Below are positions 40,166-48,759 of a stretch of DNA of 64,000 nucleotides, piece by piece (position 1 is the first letter of the stretch; every line of letters starts with the position of its first letter). A program made the translations under genes and the position numbers. This DNA comes from Cellulomonas carbonis (lineage in GTDB: Bacteria; Actinomycetota; Actinomycetes; Actinomycetales; Cellulomonadaceae): positions 186,001-250,000 of the forward strand of contig NZ_BMEB01000002.1 in assembly GCF_014636275.1 (NCBI RefSeq). Reading direction: 5' to 3'. Under the pieces are notes generated by a model, which was given only the letters and a program-made list of their open reading frames with translations, was not told the DNA's origin and ran no database searches.

Positions 40166-40238
40166 GGGGCCATGGCGCAATTGGTAGCGCACCTGCTTTG
40201 CAAGCAGGGGGTTAGGGGTTCGAGTCCCCTTGGCTCCA
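40166..40238 (+). tRNA. tRNA-Ala (TGC)
   Basis: A 73-base cloverleaf: acceptor GGGGCCA/TGGCTCC (one G-T), anticodon TGC at 40199-40201, T-arm GGGTTCGAGTCCC. CCA is not encoded. Confidence 0.97.
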
Positions 40239-40310
40239 CCCGATCCCCATGCCGCGGCCGCTGAGCCGCCCCCGGCGCCCGTCCGCCGATCGCCGAACGC
40301 CCCCCGGTGC

Positions 40311-40359
40311 GCTGTGCGGAGCGCGTCGATCGTCATTCGACCGTCTGACTCCGCACAGC
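40311..40359. terminator. Long inverted repeat after tRNA-Ala
   Basis: GCTGTGCGGAG (40311-40321) and its exact complement (40349-40359) enclose a 27-base loop that can form an inner five-pair stem. It may terminate the tRNA transcript or bind a regulator of the xylanase gene. Confidence 0.5.
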
Positions 40360-40429
40360 CACATTCACGGCTGATCCAGCGACGACACCGGGCCCGGATG
40401 CCGGAACCGCCCGGCAGCCCCGGCTCGTT

Positions 40430-40441
40430 GATAACGTTTTC
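40430..40441. promoter_or_regulatory. LacI-family-type operator upstream of GH10 gene
   Basis: GATAACGTTTTC is a near-palindrome around the AACGTT centre, typical of LacI-family sugar repressors, 58 bases before the start codon. Confidence 0.45.
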
Positions 40442-40498
40442 TACGACCGCGACCAGCACCGGCACAGCCGCCGGGGCGCACTCGACGAGGAGCTGCCC

Positions 40499-41827
40499 GT
40501 GTCCTTCCCCGCCCCCCGCACGTACCCCGTCGACCCGGCGATGTCCCACCGTCGCGGCCAGACGACGGTCCGCGTGCTCGACACGTCCGGCAGCCCCCTC
40601 GCCGACACCGACGTGGTCGTCGAGCAGCGCAGCCACTCGTTCGCGTTCGGCTGCATCGGCTTCGACTTCATCGGCCTGGCGAACGACGAGACCGGCGGCG
40701 GCGACGGGGCGTTCGGCGGCGCGACCGCCGAGCAGGCCGCCGAGCTCACGGACGCGTGGCTCGACGTCTTCAACACCGCGACGCTCCCGTTCTACTGGGC
40801 GGGGTTCGAGCCGGAGCGCGGCCGGCCGGACACCGAGCGGCTCCGCCGCGCCGCCGAGTGGTTCGCGGCACGTGGCGTCACGGTCAAGGGCCACCCGCTC
40901 GTGTGGCACACGCTCGCGCCGCACTGGCTGCTGGACCTCGACACCGCCGAGGTCGAGCGCGTCCAGCGCGACCGCATCCGGCGCGACGTCAGCGGGTTCG
41001 CGGGGCTCGTCGACACGTGGGACGCGATCAACGAGGTCGTGATCATGCCGGTCTTCGACAAGGAGGAGAACGGCATCACGCGCCTGTGCCGCGAGCGGGG
41101 CCGGATCGCGACGATCCGGATGGCGTTCGAGGAGGCGCGTGCGGCCAACCCGTCCGCGACCCTCGTCCTCAACGACTTCGACATGTCGACCGCCTACGAG
41201 TGCCTCATCGAGGGTGTCCTCGAGGCGGGCATCGAGGTCGACGCGATCGGCCTGCAGAGCCACATGCACCAGGGCTACTGGGGCGAGGAGAAGACGCTGC
41301 GGATCCTCGAGCGGTTCGCGCGGTACGGCCTGCCGCTGCACCTCACCGAGAGCACGCTCCTCTCGGGCGAGCTCATGCCGCCGGAGATCGTCGACCTCAA
41401 CGACTACCAGGTGCCGTCCTGGCCCTCGACGCCCGAGGGCGAGGCGCGGCAGGCCGACGAGGTCGTGCGTCACTACCGGACCCTGCTCTCGCACCCCTCG
41501 GTCGCGACGGTCAACTACTGGGGACTGACCGACGCCGGTGCGTGGCTCGGCGCACCCGTCGGGCTCGTCCGCGCGGACGGGACGCGCAAGCCGGCGTTCG
41601 ACGCGCTCCGCGGGCTGGTCAAGGACGAGTGGTGGGTCGCGCCGACGACGACGCGCACCGACGCCGACGGCCTCCTGACGATCGAGGGCTGGGGTGGGAC
41701 GTACGGGATCGGGCCGGCCGGCGGGACCGGCTCGACCGCGACGGTCACCGTCGAGCCGTCGGGTGCCCACGCCCTGGGGTCGACGCCCGCGACCAACTCG
41801 CGCACGGTCGACGTCACCCTGCCCTGA
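40499..41827 (+). CDS. Intracellular GH10 endo-1,4-beta-xylanase
   Basis: A 442-residue GH10 protein. The catalytic barrel contains GHPLVWHTLAPHWL, the acid/base in WDAINEVV (Glu179) and the nucleophile in LHLTEST (Glu284; most GH10 enzymes have ITELD). There is no signal peptide and no carbohydrate-binding module, so it should act in the cytoplasm on imported xylo-oligosaccharides. A ~70-residue C-terminal beta-rich extension resembles a short Ig-like or carbohydrate-binding appendage. The GTG follows GAGGAG. It is inserted in an otherwise conserved origin-proximal order, next to tRNA-Ala, which suggests acquisition at a tRNA locus. Confidence 0.85.
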   Translation: MSFPAPRTYPVDPAMSHRRGQTTVRVLDTSGSPLADTDVVVEQRSHSFAFGCIGFDFIGLANDETGGGDGAFGGATAEQAAELTDAWLDVFNTATLPFYWAGFEPERGRPDTERLRRAAEWFAARGVTVKGHPLVWHTLAPHWLLDLDTAEVERVQRDRIRRDVSGFAGLVDTWDAINEVVIMPVFDKEENGITRLCRERGRIATIRMAFEEARAANPSATLVLNDFDMSTAYECLIEGVLEAGIEVDAIGLQSHMHQGYWGEEKTLRILERFARYGLPLHLTESTLLSGELMPPEIVDLNDYQVPSWPSTPEGEARQADEVVRHYRTLLSHPSVATVNYWGLTDAGAWLGAPVGLVRADGTRKPAFDALRGLVKDEWWVAPTTTRTDADGLLTIEGWGGTYGIGPAGGTGSTATVTVEPSGAHALGSTPATNSRTVDVTLP

Positions 41828-41832
41828 GACGC

Positions 41833-41869
41833 ACGGAGGGCCCGGCACGTCGCGTGCCGGGCCCTCCGT
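41833..41869. terminator. Bidirectional terminator
   Basis: A perfect 17-base stem (41833-41849 with 41853-41869, starting ACGGAGGGCCCGGC) and a three-base loop lie between the convergent xylanase and the minus-strand gene at 41880. Confidence 0.92.
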
Positions 41870-41879
41870 CGTGGTGTCG

Positions 41880-42905
41880 TCAGACGGTGCGCTCGTCGCC
41901 GTCCTCGATGGTGGTCGACCCGGGGCGGTCGTCGTCGTCGAGCGCGGTGCCGGCGAGCTGGTCGTCCAGGCTCGAACCGGAGACCGGCGTGCCCTCGAGC
42001 TGTGTGCCCATCGTGTCGGCGACGTCGGCGGGCGTGACGTCCGCGGTGTCGTCGGTGGTCGATGCGGCAGCGGTCGGGAACGCGGACGTGGTGGTCGTGT
42101 CGTCGCCCGTCGCACCTGAGGTCCGGCGGCGCGACGTCGTGCGCCGGGTCGCCTCACGGGCCTTCTCCGTGGCCCGCTCGGTCGCCTCACGCGTGCGGGC
42201 GACGGCCTCGCCGGCCGCCTCCCCCACGGACTCCGCGGCGTCGCCCAGCTCGTGGCGCACGTCGTCCATCACGCCCTGGAGCTCCTCGCGGGCGTCGGCG
42301 GCACGCGAGCGCGACGTCGAGGTCGTGGTCGTGGGCTCCCACGGGTCCTCGGCCCACGGGTCCGTCGTCGACGAGCTGCGGCGCCACGCCTGGTAGGCGG
42401 CGCCACCCGCCGCGGCCGCGACGAGGACGAGGAGCACGTTGCGGCCCTTGTGCGACGTCTTGGGCGGGTCGATGTGGCCCAGCTCGGCGAGCTTGGCGGA
42501 CGTGGCCGCCGCGGCCTTGTCGGCGCCGGTCGCCGTCGCCGCCGCCGCGGCCGTGACCGCGGCCACGACCTTCGGCAGGAGGTCCTCGACGAGCCTGTCG
42601 TGCGCCGTGTCGACGACCGGCACGGCCTTGCGCGCGGCCTCCTCGATGTACGGCTCCGCCTTGGAGCGGCCCTCGTGCAGCGCGCGCTCGACCCGCGGAC
42701 GGGCCCAGTCCACGCCGTGCTCGACGTGCGGCGCCGCCCACCTCCGGGCGAGAGCCGCCTGGACCTTGGCCTGCTCGGCGAGCTGTGCGGCGGTGAGGTT
42801 GGCGCGCGCGCTCGCGTCCGCGAGCAGCTCCTGCAGCTCACCTGCCTGCGCCTTCAGACGCTCGGCGTCGACTGTCGTGCGCACGGCCCTGATCCGGTCG
42901 AACAT
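41880..42905 (-). CDS. Ala-rich single-span membrane protein (DUF5324-like?)
   Basis: A 341-residue protein. Residues 1-150 are helical and Ala-rich (AERLKAQAGELQELLADASA; AAVTAAAAATATGADKAAAA). One transmembrane segment (NVLLVLVAAAAGGAAYQAW) lies near 157-175. An amphipathic repeat-like helix (AAGEAVARTREATERATEKA) and an acidic disordered tail follow. The composition and position beside ppiA resemble the DUF5324 proteins of Streptomyces, but I cannot confirm membership. The ATG at 42905 is preferred; the open frame reaches 43259 but then overlaps ppiA. It is divergent from ppiA. Confidence 0.7.
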   Translation of the reverse strand: MFDRIRAVRTTVDAERLKAQAGELQELLADASARANLTAAQLAEQAKVQAALARRWAAPHVEHGVDWARPRVERALHEGRSKAEPYIEEAARKAVPVVDTAHDRLVEDLLPKVVAAVTAAAAATATGADKAAAATSAKLAELGHIDPPKTSHKGRNVLLVLVAAAAGGAAYQAWRRSSSTTDPWAEDPWEPTTTTSTSRSRAADAREELQGVMDDVRHELGDAAESVGEAAGEAVARTREATERATEKAREATRRTTSRRRTSGATGDDTTTTSAFPTAAASTTDDTADVTPADVADTMGTQLEGTPVSGSSLDDQLAGTALDDDDRPGSTTIEDGDERTV

Positions 42906-43038
42906 CGCGTGACTCCTCTGCGGGCGGACGGTATGGCATGCGTGAACTGCTGACCATGCTGCCACCTGGGCCCTCGCCGCGCGCGACCTCCGTCGATCCG
43001 CTCGGCACCCGACGGCGGCCGCGTGCGAGGATTGCGGC

Positions 43039-43578
43039 ATGTTCGCGACCCTCCACACCACCGCCGGTGACATCCGCATCGAGCTCTTCCCGAACCACGC
43101 GCCCAAGACGGTCCGCAACTTCGTCGGGCTCGCTCGGGGCGACCAGGCGTGGACCGACCCCCGCACCGGGGCCGAGCGCACCGAGCCCCTCTTCGACGGC
43201 ACGATCTTCCACCGCGTGATCGCGGGCTTCATGATCCAGGGCGGCGACCCCCTGGGCACGGGGACCGGCGGCCCGGGCTACACGTTCGACGACGAGATCC
43301 ACCCCGAGCTCACCTTCTCCGAGCCCTACCTCCTCGCCATGGCGAACGCCGGCAAGCGGCGCGACCCGGTGAGCGGGAAGGTCGGCGGCACGAACGGCTC
43401 GCAGTTCTTCGTCTCGGTCGCGCCGACGACGTGGCTCAACGGAAAGCACACGATCTTCGGCAAGGTCGCCGACGACGAGAGCCGCGCCGTCGTCGACGCG
43501 ATCGCCGCGACGCCGACGCGCCCGGGTGACCGCCCGGTGCAGGACATCACCATCACCTCGGTCTCGATCGAGGACTGA
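43039..43578 (+). CDS. ppiA: Cyclophilin-type peptidyl-prolyl isomerase
   Basis: A 179-residue cytoplasmic cyclophilin. Catalytic and substrate residues are in FHRVIAGFMIQGGDP, TFDDEIHPELTF, ANAGKRRDPVSGKVGGTNGSQFFV and LNGKHTIFGKV. It catalyses cis-trans isomerisation of prolyl bonds. No signal peptide is present. Same position as M. tuberculosis ppiA (Rv0009). A strong hairpin (43601-43636) follows. Confidence 0.95.
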   Translation: MFATLHTTAGDIRIELFPNHAPKTVRNFVGLARGDQAWTDPRTGAERTEPLFDGTIFHRVIAGFMIQGGDPLGTGTGGPGYTFDDEIHPELTFSEPYLLAMANAGKRRDPVSGKVGGTNGSQFFVSVAPTTWLNGKHTIFGKVADDESRAVVDAIAATPTRPGDRPVQDITITSVSIED

Positions 43579-43600
43579 CCGACCGCGGGCCGACGCCCGC

Positions 43601-43636
43601 GACGACGGACCGGGCCCCCGCGCCCGGTCCGTCGTC
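43601..43636 (+). terminator. Terminator after ppiA
   Basis: A perfect 15-base stem GACGACGGACCGGGC (43601-43615) with 43622-43636 and a six-base loop, just ahead of the rhomboid ribosome-binding site. Confidence 0.85.
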
Positions 43637-43648
43637 GTCCGGAGGGAC

Positions 43649-44554
43649 ATGAGCACACCACCGCCCGGGGTCGATCCGGGACCGGCCCCCGACGCCGTCC
43701 CCGTGTGCCCACGGCACCCCGACCGCGTCTCCTACGTGCGCTGCCAGCGCTGCGGCCGGCCCGCGTGCCCCGAGTGCCAGCGCCAGGCCGCGGTCGGCGT
43801 GCACTGCGTCGACTGCGTGCGCGCGTCGTCGCGGACCGCGCCCGTCGCGCGCACGGCGTTCGGCGCACCGCTGCGCGGCGGCCCGCCGGTCGTCACGATG
43901 ACGCTCGTCGGTCTGAGCGTCGCGAGCTTCCTCCTCCAGCTGCTGCTCGGACGTGGGGGCGACAACCCCTGGACGCAGTCCCTGCTGTTCGTGCCGGCGT
44001 GGGGTGCGGCGGAGCCGTGGCGCTTCCTCACCGCGGCGTTCCTGCACAGCACCGGCCGTGGGCTGCTGCTGCACATCGGGTTCAACATGTACGCGCTGTG
44101 GATCTTCGGCCCCGGACTCGAGCAGATGCTCGGCCGGTGGCGCTTCCTCGCGCTCTACCTCGTGGCCGCGGTCGGCGGCAGTGTCGCGTTCACGTTGCTC
44201 GCGACCCCCGGCATCGGAACGTCGTGGACCGCGGGTGTGGTCGGCGCGTCGGGTGCGGTGTTCGGGCTGTTCGGCGCGATGTTCGTGCTGCTGCGGCGGC
44301 TCGGCCGGGACGTGCGGGGCATGGTCGCCCTGCTGCTGGTCAACGCCGCGCTGCCGTTCGTCGTCGGTGGCATCGCGTGGGAGGCGCACCTCGGCGGGTT
44401 CGTCGTCGGGCTGGGCCTGGGGGCCGCGTTCGCGTACGCACCGAAGGAGCGGCGCGCCCAGCTCGGGGTGGTCGCGGTGGCCGGGACGCTCGCCGTGCTG
44501 GTCGCGGCGGTGGCGGTCCGCTACGCCACGGTGAACCCGCTGCTCCTGCTCTGA
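43649..44554 (+). CDS. Rhomboid family intramembrane serine protease with N-terminal zinc-binding domain
   Basis: A 301-residue protein. An N-terminal B-box-like Cys/His cluster (CPRHPDRVSYVRCQRCGRPA, CPEC, CVDC; residues about 18-55) precedes six or seven spans. The catalytic serine is in GASGAVFGLFG and the histidine in AWEAHLGGFVVG; the GFNMYALWIFGPGLE loop is also conserved. Substrate is unknown. The ATG at 43649 follows GGAGGG. Confidence 0.9.
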   Translation: MSTPPPGVDPGPAPDAVPVCPRHPDRVSYVRCQRCGRPACPECQRQAAVGVHCVDCVRASSRTAPVARTAFGAPLRGGPPVVTMTLVGLSVASFLLQLLLGRGGDNPWTQSLLFVPAWGAAEPWRFLTAAFLHSTGRGLLLHIGFNMYALWIFGPGLEQMLGRWRFLALYLVAAVGGSVAFTLLATPGIGTSWTAGVVGASGAVFGLFGAMFVLLRRLGRDVRGMVALLLVNAALPFVVGGIAWEAHLGGFVVGLGLGAAFAYAPKERRAQLGVVAVAGTLAVLVAAVAVRYATVNPLLLL

Positions 44555-44570
44555 CGGGCCGTCCCCAGGC

Positions 44571-44667
44571 TTGTTCACACCTGTGGAATTACATCCATGT
44601 GATTATCCACAGGGTTGTGCACCGCTGGGGACGGTCAGGCTGTGGCAGTCACCGCGCCTGTGGACAG
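44571..44667. promoter_or_regulatory. DnaA-box cluster outside oriC
   Basis: In a 146-base gap between the convergent rhomboid and crgA genes: TTGTTCACA (44571-44579), TGTGGAATT (44582-44590), a perfect TTATCCACA (44603-44611) and TGTGGACAG (44659-44667). This is denser than chance in such GC-rich DNA. It may be a DnaA-titrating or regulatory site. Confidence 0.6.
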
Positions 44668-44700
44668 TGCGCGCGGACCGGTGGATGTGACCAGGCGCCG

Positions 44701-44946
44701 TCAGCGCCAGCGCAGCGTGAGGCCGAACCCGGCGAAGAGGATCACGAAGCCGATCAGGAGGTTCCAGTTGTCGAGCCCGGGGATCGGGTACCGGCCGGTG
44801 ACGTAGTACGTCACGATCCAGGCGAGGCCCAGGATCATGAGCCCGAGCATCGTCGGGACGAGCCACGCGGGGTTGCCCTTGTCGATCTTCGCCACGGCGG
44901 GCTGGGCGGTGGGCGCGGACTTCTTGCGCGACCTCGACAGGGGCAC
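44701..44946 (-). CDS. crgA: Cell division protein CrgA
   Basis: An 81-residue protein: a basic N-terminus (MPLSRSRKKS), then two spans (MLGLMILGLAWIVTYYVTG and LLIGFVILFAGFGLTLRWR) separated by YPIPGLDNWN, the CrgA signature. CrgA sits in the membrane and links FtsZ, FtsI and CwsA at the septum. It is divergent from the DUF881 gene and convergent with the rhomboid gene. Confidence 0.95.
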   Translation of the reverse strand: MPLSRSRKKSAPTAQPAVAKIDKGNPAWLVPTMLGLMILGLAWIVTYYVTGRYPIPGLDNWNLLIGFVILFAGFGLTLRWR

Positions 44947-45073
44947 AGCGTCTCCTCGGTGGTCCTGGTCGGACGCCCGCGTCGTCCTCGTGGACGCCCC
45001 CGGGAGGCCAGGGGGACGGACGTTCGTCGTCTAGCGTAGTGCGCGAGTGCGCCGATCCGACGGAAGGGGACCC

Positions 45074-45823
45074 GTGCCGGACCACGTCGCGAGCCGCAGG
45101 ACGCGCGGCGCACGGGGTGGGAGCGCCGTCGCGGTGGCCCTCGTCCTCGTGCTCGCCGGTTTCCTCTTCGCCGCCAACGCGCGCATGGCGGGTGTGACGG
45201 ACACGCGCCACGCGCAGGACCTGCCGAGCCTGGTCCAGGTCGAGTCCCAGCGCACCGAGCAGCTCGCGTCCGAGGTGGAGGCGCTCCGCGCCGAGATCGA
45301 CGCACTCACCGACGAGCTCACCGCGGACGAGCCCGACACGACGCCCGAGTCCGAGCTCGTGCGCCTCGCGGCCGGTCGGGTCCCCGTCGTCGGCCCCGGG
45401 CTGACGGTCTCCCTCTCGGACGCACCGGCCAACGCCCCGCGGCCCGACTGGGTCGTGAGCGACCAGCTCGTCGTGCACCAGCAGGACCTCCAGGCCGTGA
45501 TCAACGCGCTGTGGGCCGGCGGCGCCGAGGCGATGACCCTGCAGGGCGAGCGCGTCATCTCCACGTCGGCGTTCCGCTGCGTCGGGAACGTGCTCCTGCT
45601 GCACGGTCGCACGTACTCGCCGCCCTACGTCGTGCAGGCGATCGGCGACCCGGAGGAGCTCGAGCGCGCGCTCCTGCGGTCCGAGGGCGTCCGGACGTAC
45701 CTCACCTACGTCGACGCGCTCGACCTCGGGTGGTCGCTCGACGTCGAGGACGAGGTGGAGCTCGACGCCTACCAGGGGCCGGTCGAGCTCCAGTACGCCA
45801 CGGTCGACGACGCCGCGGCGTGA
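45074..45823 (+). CDS. DUF881 family membrane-anchored protein
   Basis: A 249-residue protein. One N-terminal span (GSAVAVALVLVLAGFLFAANA), a coiled coil (SQRTEQLASEVEALRAEIDAL) and the extracytoplasmic DUF881 domain (GRVPVVGPGLTVSLSDAP ... DLQAVINALWAGGAEAMTL) with a conserved Cys. It is the counterpart of Rv0012. The GTG at 45074 has GGAAGGGG upstream; another in-frame GTG at 45047 is possible. Function is unknown, but such genes cluster with crgA and pknB. Confidence 0.88.
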   Translation: MPDHVASRRTRGARGGSAVAVALVLVLAGFLFAANARMAGVTDTRHAQDLPSLVQVESQRTEQLASEVEALRAEIDALTDELTADEPDTTPESELVRLAAGRVPVVGPGLTVSLSDAPANAPRPDWVVSDQLVVHQQDLQAVINALWAGGAEAMTLQGERVISTSAFRCVGNVLLLHGRTYSPPYVVQAIGDPEELERALLRSEGVRTYLTYVDALDLGWSLDVEDEVELDAYQGPVELQYATVDDAAA

Positions 45824-45881
45824 GCGGGCGACGTACCCTCGTCCGGTAGCACCGCCGCCGTCACTCCCCCGGAGCCCCGAG

Positions 45882-46541
45882 ATGACCCGCATCCTCGTCG
45901 TCGACAACTACGACTCGTTCGTCTACACGATCGTCGGGTACCTCGACCAGCTCGGTGCCGAGACGGTCGTGGTCCGCAACGACGCCGTCCCGCCGCTCGA
46001 GGAGCGGGCCGGGTACGACGGCGTGCTCATCTCCCCCGGCCCCGGCACGCCGCGGGCCGCAGGCCAGAGCATGGACGTCATCCGGGACTGCGCCACGACG
46101 GCGACGCCGATGCTCGGCGTGTGCCTCGGTCACCAGGCCCTCGGTGAGGTGTTCGGGGCGACCGTCACGCACGCTCCCGAGCTGATGCACGGCAAGACGA
46201 GCCAGGTGCGGCACGAGGGACGCGGCGTCCTCGCCGGGCTGGCCGTCCCGTTCACCGCGACGCGGTACCACTCGCTCGCCGTCGTCGACGGGACGGTGCC
46301 GGACGAGCTCGAGGTCACCGCGCGCACCGCGACCCCCGAGGGCGCGGGCGTGATCATGGGCCTTCAGCACCGCGAGCTGCCCCTGCACGGCGTGCAGTTC
46401 CACCCTGAGTCGGTCCTCACCGAGGGCGGCCACCGCCTGCTCGCGAACTGGCTCGAGGTGTGCGGCCTCGACGGCGCGGTCGAGGCCTCCGCCGGCATGG
46501 CGCCGCTCGTGCGCGAAGGGGCTGCCACGCCCGTGAGGTGA
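45882..46541 (+). CDS. Aminodeoxychorismate/anthranilate synthase glutamine amidotransferase subunit
   Basis: A 219-residue class I glutamine amidotransferase. DNYDSFVYTI start; the oxyanion and nucleophile segments SPGPGTP and GVCLGHQAL (Cys); His-Glu of the triad in GVQFHPESVLTEGG. It supplies ammonia from glutamine to PabB (folate) or TrpE (tryptophan); such TrpG/PabA proteins often serve both. The partner subunit is not in the window. It sits where trpG/pabA lies in M. tuberculosis (Rv0013), convergent with pknB. Confidence 0.9.
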   Translation: MTRILVVDNYDSFVYTIVGYLDQLGAETVVVRNDAVPPLEERAGYDGVLISPGPGTPRAAGQSMDVIRDCATTATPMLGVCLGHQALGEVFGATVTHAPELMHGKTSQVRHEGRGVLAGLAVPFTATRYHSLAVVDGTVPDELEVTARTATPEGAGVIMGLQHRELPLHGVQFHPESVLTEGGHRLLANWLEVCGLDGAVEASAGMAPLVREGAATPVR

Positions 46542-46581
46542 CGCCCCACGGCGCCGGCCGCACACCGCACCACTCACGACG

Positions 46582-46612
46582 ACGGCCCCGGGACACGTCG
46601 TCCCGGGGCCGT
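46582..46612. terminator. Bidirectional terminator
   Basis: A perfect 13-base stem ACGGCCCCGGGAC (46582-46594) with 46600-46612 and a five-base loop, between the convergent amidotransferase and pknB genes. Confidence 0.9.
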
Positions 46613-46650
46613 GCGCATGCGGTCCCCTGCTCGGTGCGGTCGGTCGAGGC

Positions 46651-48759
46651 TCAGTCGCCGCCCTCGCCGTCGTCGTCCCCGCCACCGCCACCGGCGTTGC
46701 CCCCGCCGTTGTTCTCGCTCGGGCCGGACGACACGACGAGCGTGACCTCGGACCCCTCGGGGACGGACGAGCCTGCCGCGGGCTCGCTGCCGATCACGCG
46801 ACCGGCTGCGACCTCGTCGGACGCCTCCTCGCGCGTGCCGCCGACGTTCAGGCCGCTCGCACCGAGGCGCTGCTCGGCGGTCTCGACCGTGAGGTTGAAC
46901 AAGTCGGGGACGGTGGTCTGCTCGACCTCGGGCTCGATCGCGATGAAGAGCTCGACCTCGCTGCGCTGCGGGACGGGCCCGGGCGTACGGCTCTGGCGGA
47001 TGACCGTGCCGGGCGCCGCGTCGCTCTCCTCGCGCGAGATGACGGGCGTGAGACCGAGGTCGACGAGCGCCTGCCGGGCGGCGGCCTCCTCCTGACCGGT
47101 GAGGTCGGGCAGCTCGACCTGCCCCGTCGACAGGACGAGCGTGATCTCCGTGTCGGGTGTGACGCTCTGCCCCGCCGCGGGGCTGCTCTCGACGACGTTG
47201 CCCTCGGAGATCGAGGGGTGGTCCGTCGTGTCGGTCGCGATGTTCTCGAAGCCCAGGTCACCCAGGACCCGGCGGGCCTGCTCCTGCGTGAGGCCCTCGA
47301 GCGGCGGGACCTCGACCGCGTCGGCCCCCGAGGAGACGTAGACGTCGACCTCCGCGCCGACGTCGACCGTCTCGCCCGCTCCCGGGTCCGTGCGCGTGAC
47401 CAGCCCCTCGTCGACGTCCTGGCTCGGCTCGGTGAGGAAGCGTGGCACCAGGTCCTCCGCCTCGAGCGCGGCGCGTGCGGCCGCCTCGTCGAGGCCGACC
47501 ACGGTCGGGACGCTCGCCGTCTCGGGCTCGCGGGCGTCCTCGCCGCCGAGCGTGAGCACGAGGATGATCCCGAGGACCGCGAGCACCGCGACCGCGATGA
47601 GCGTCCACAGGACGCCGCGCCGGCGCGGCGGCTCGTCGTCGTCCGCACCGACCGGCGGCACGACCGGCTGCTGGCTGGTCTGCACCTGGGCCCAGGGCGA
47701 CGTCCCGCCGCCCATGACCTGCGTGGCCCCGGCGCCCGCGACGGCACCGCCGGCGGCCGCGGCGCCCATGACCTGGGTCCGGTCGTGGCCCTGGGCGCCG
47801 AGCACCTGCGTCGCGGCGGTGTGCGGGCCCTGGTCGCGTGCGGCCGCGGCAGCGGCTGCCGCCGCACCGAACGCGCCCACGGGCGGCGCCGACACGTGGC
47901 CGCCGCGGACGGCGGACTCGAGGTCCGCGCGGAACTCCGCGGCCGAGCTGTACCGGTCCTCACGGTCCTTCGCGAGCGCCTTCATCGTGATGCGGTCGAG
48001 CGGCTCGGGGACGTCCGACGCGAACGTGCTCGGCGCCTGCGCCTCCTCGCGCGCGTGCTGGTACGCGACCGCGACGGGCGAGTCGCCGATGAACGGCGGG
48101 CGCCCCGTGAGCAGCTCGAACAGCAGGCAGCCCGTCGAGTAGAGGTCGGACCGCGCGTCGACGGCCTCGCCGCGGGCCTGCTCGGGCGAGAGGTACTGCG
48201 CGGTGCCGATGACGGCCTGCGTCTGCGTCATGGTGCCGGCGGCGTCGGCCATCGCGCGCGCGATGCCGAAGTCCATGACCTTGACGGCGCCGGTCGGCGT
48301 CAGCATGACGTTCGCGGGCTTGATGTCGCGGTGCACGATCCCCGCGTGGTGCGAGTACTCGAGCGCCGAGAGGACGCCGACCGTGATCTCGGCCGCCTCC
48401 TCGATCGGGACCGCGGAGCCGTCGCGCAGGATGTCCCGCACGGTGTGGCCCTCGACGTACTCCATGACGATGAACGGCACGTGGTGCGCGGTGCCCGTCG
48501 CGTCGGTGTGGACGTCCTCGCCGGTGTCGTACACCGCGACGATCGCCGGGTGGTTCAGCGCCGCCGCGGCCTGGGCCTCGCGCCGGAAGCGTGCCTGGAA
48601 CGAGGGGTCGCGGGCGAGGTCGGAGCGCAGGATCTTGACCGCGACCGTCCTGCCGAGGCGCGTGTCGTGACCGATGTGGACCTCGGCCATCCCGCCGCGC
48701 CCGATGAGCTCACCGACCTCGTAGCGGCCACCGAGCATCCGGGGTGCGTCGTCCACCAC
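46651..48759 (-). CDS. pknB: PASTA-domain Ser/Thr protein kinase PknB
   Basis: A 702-residue membrane kinase. The kinase domain (about 12-275) has GRGGMAEV, the VAVKIL lysine, HRDIKPANVM, DFGIARA and the activation-loop TMTQTQAVIGTAQYLSPEQ. A linker and one span (near 381-403) lead to four extracellular PASTA repeats (about 412-675) and a Gly/Asp-rich tail. PASTA domains sense muropeptides or lipid II. The kinase controls growth and division targets. The GTG start directly abuts the pknA stop. It is the last gene of the fhaA-to-pknB operon. Confidence 0.96.
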   Translation of the reverse strand: MVDDAPRMLGGRYEVGELIGRGGMAEVHIGHDTRLGRTVAVKILRSDLARDPSFQARFRREAQAAAALNHPAIVAVYDTGEDVHTDATGTAHHVPFIVMEYVEGHTVRDILRDGSAVPIEEAAEITVGVLSALEYSHHAGIVHRDIKPANVMLTPTGAVKVMDFGIARAMADAAGTMTQTQAVIGTAQYLSPEQARGEAVDARSDLYSTGCLLFELLTGRPPFIGDSPVAVAYQHAREEAQAPSTFASDVPEPLDRITMKALAKDREDRYSSAAEFRADLESAVRGGHVSAPPVGAFGAAAAAAAAARDQGPHTAATQVLGAQGHDRTQVMGAAAAGGAVAGAGATQVMGGGTSPWAQVQTSQQPVVPPVGADDDEPPRRRGVLWTLIAVAVLAVLGIILVLTLGGEDAREPETASVPTVVGLDEAAARAALEAEDLVPRFLTEPSQDVDEGLVTRTDPGAGETVDVGAEVDVYVSSGADAVEVPPLEGLTQEQARRVLGDLGFENIATDTTDHPSISEGNVVESSPAAGQSVTPDTEITLVLSTGQVELPDLTGQEEAAARQALVDLGLTPVISREESDAAPGTVIRQSRTPGPVPQRSEVELFIAIEPEVEQTTVPDLFNLTVETAEQRLGASGLNVGGTREEASDEVAAGRVIGSEPAAGSSVPEGSEVTLVVSSGPSENNGGGNAGGGGGDDDGEGGD

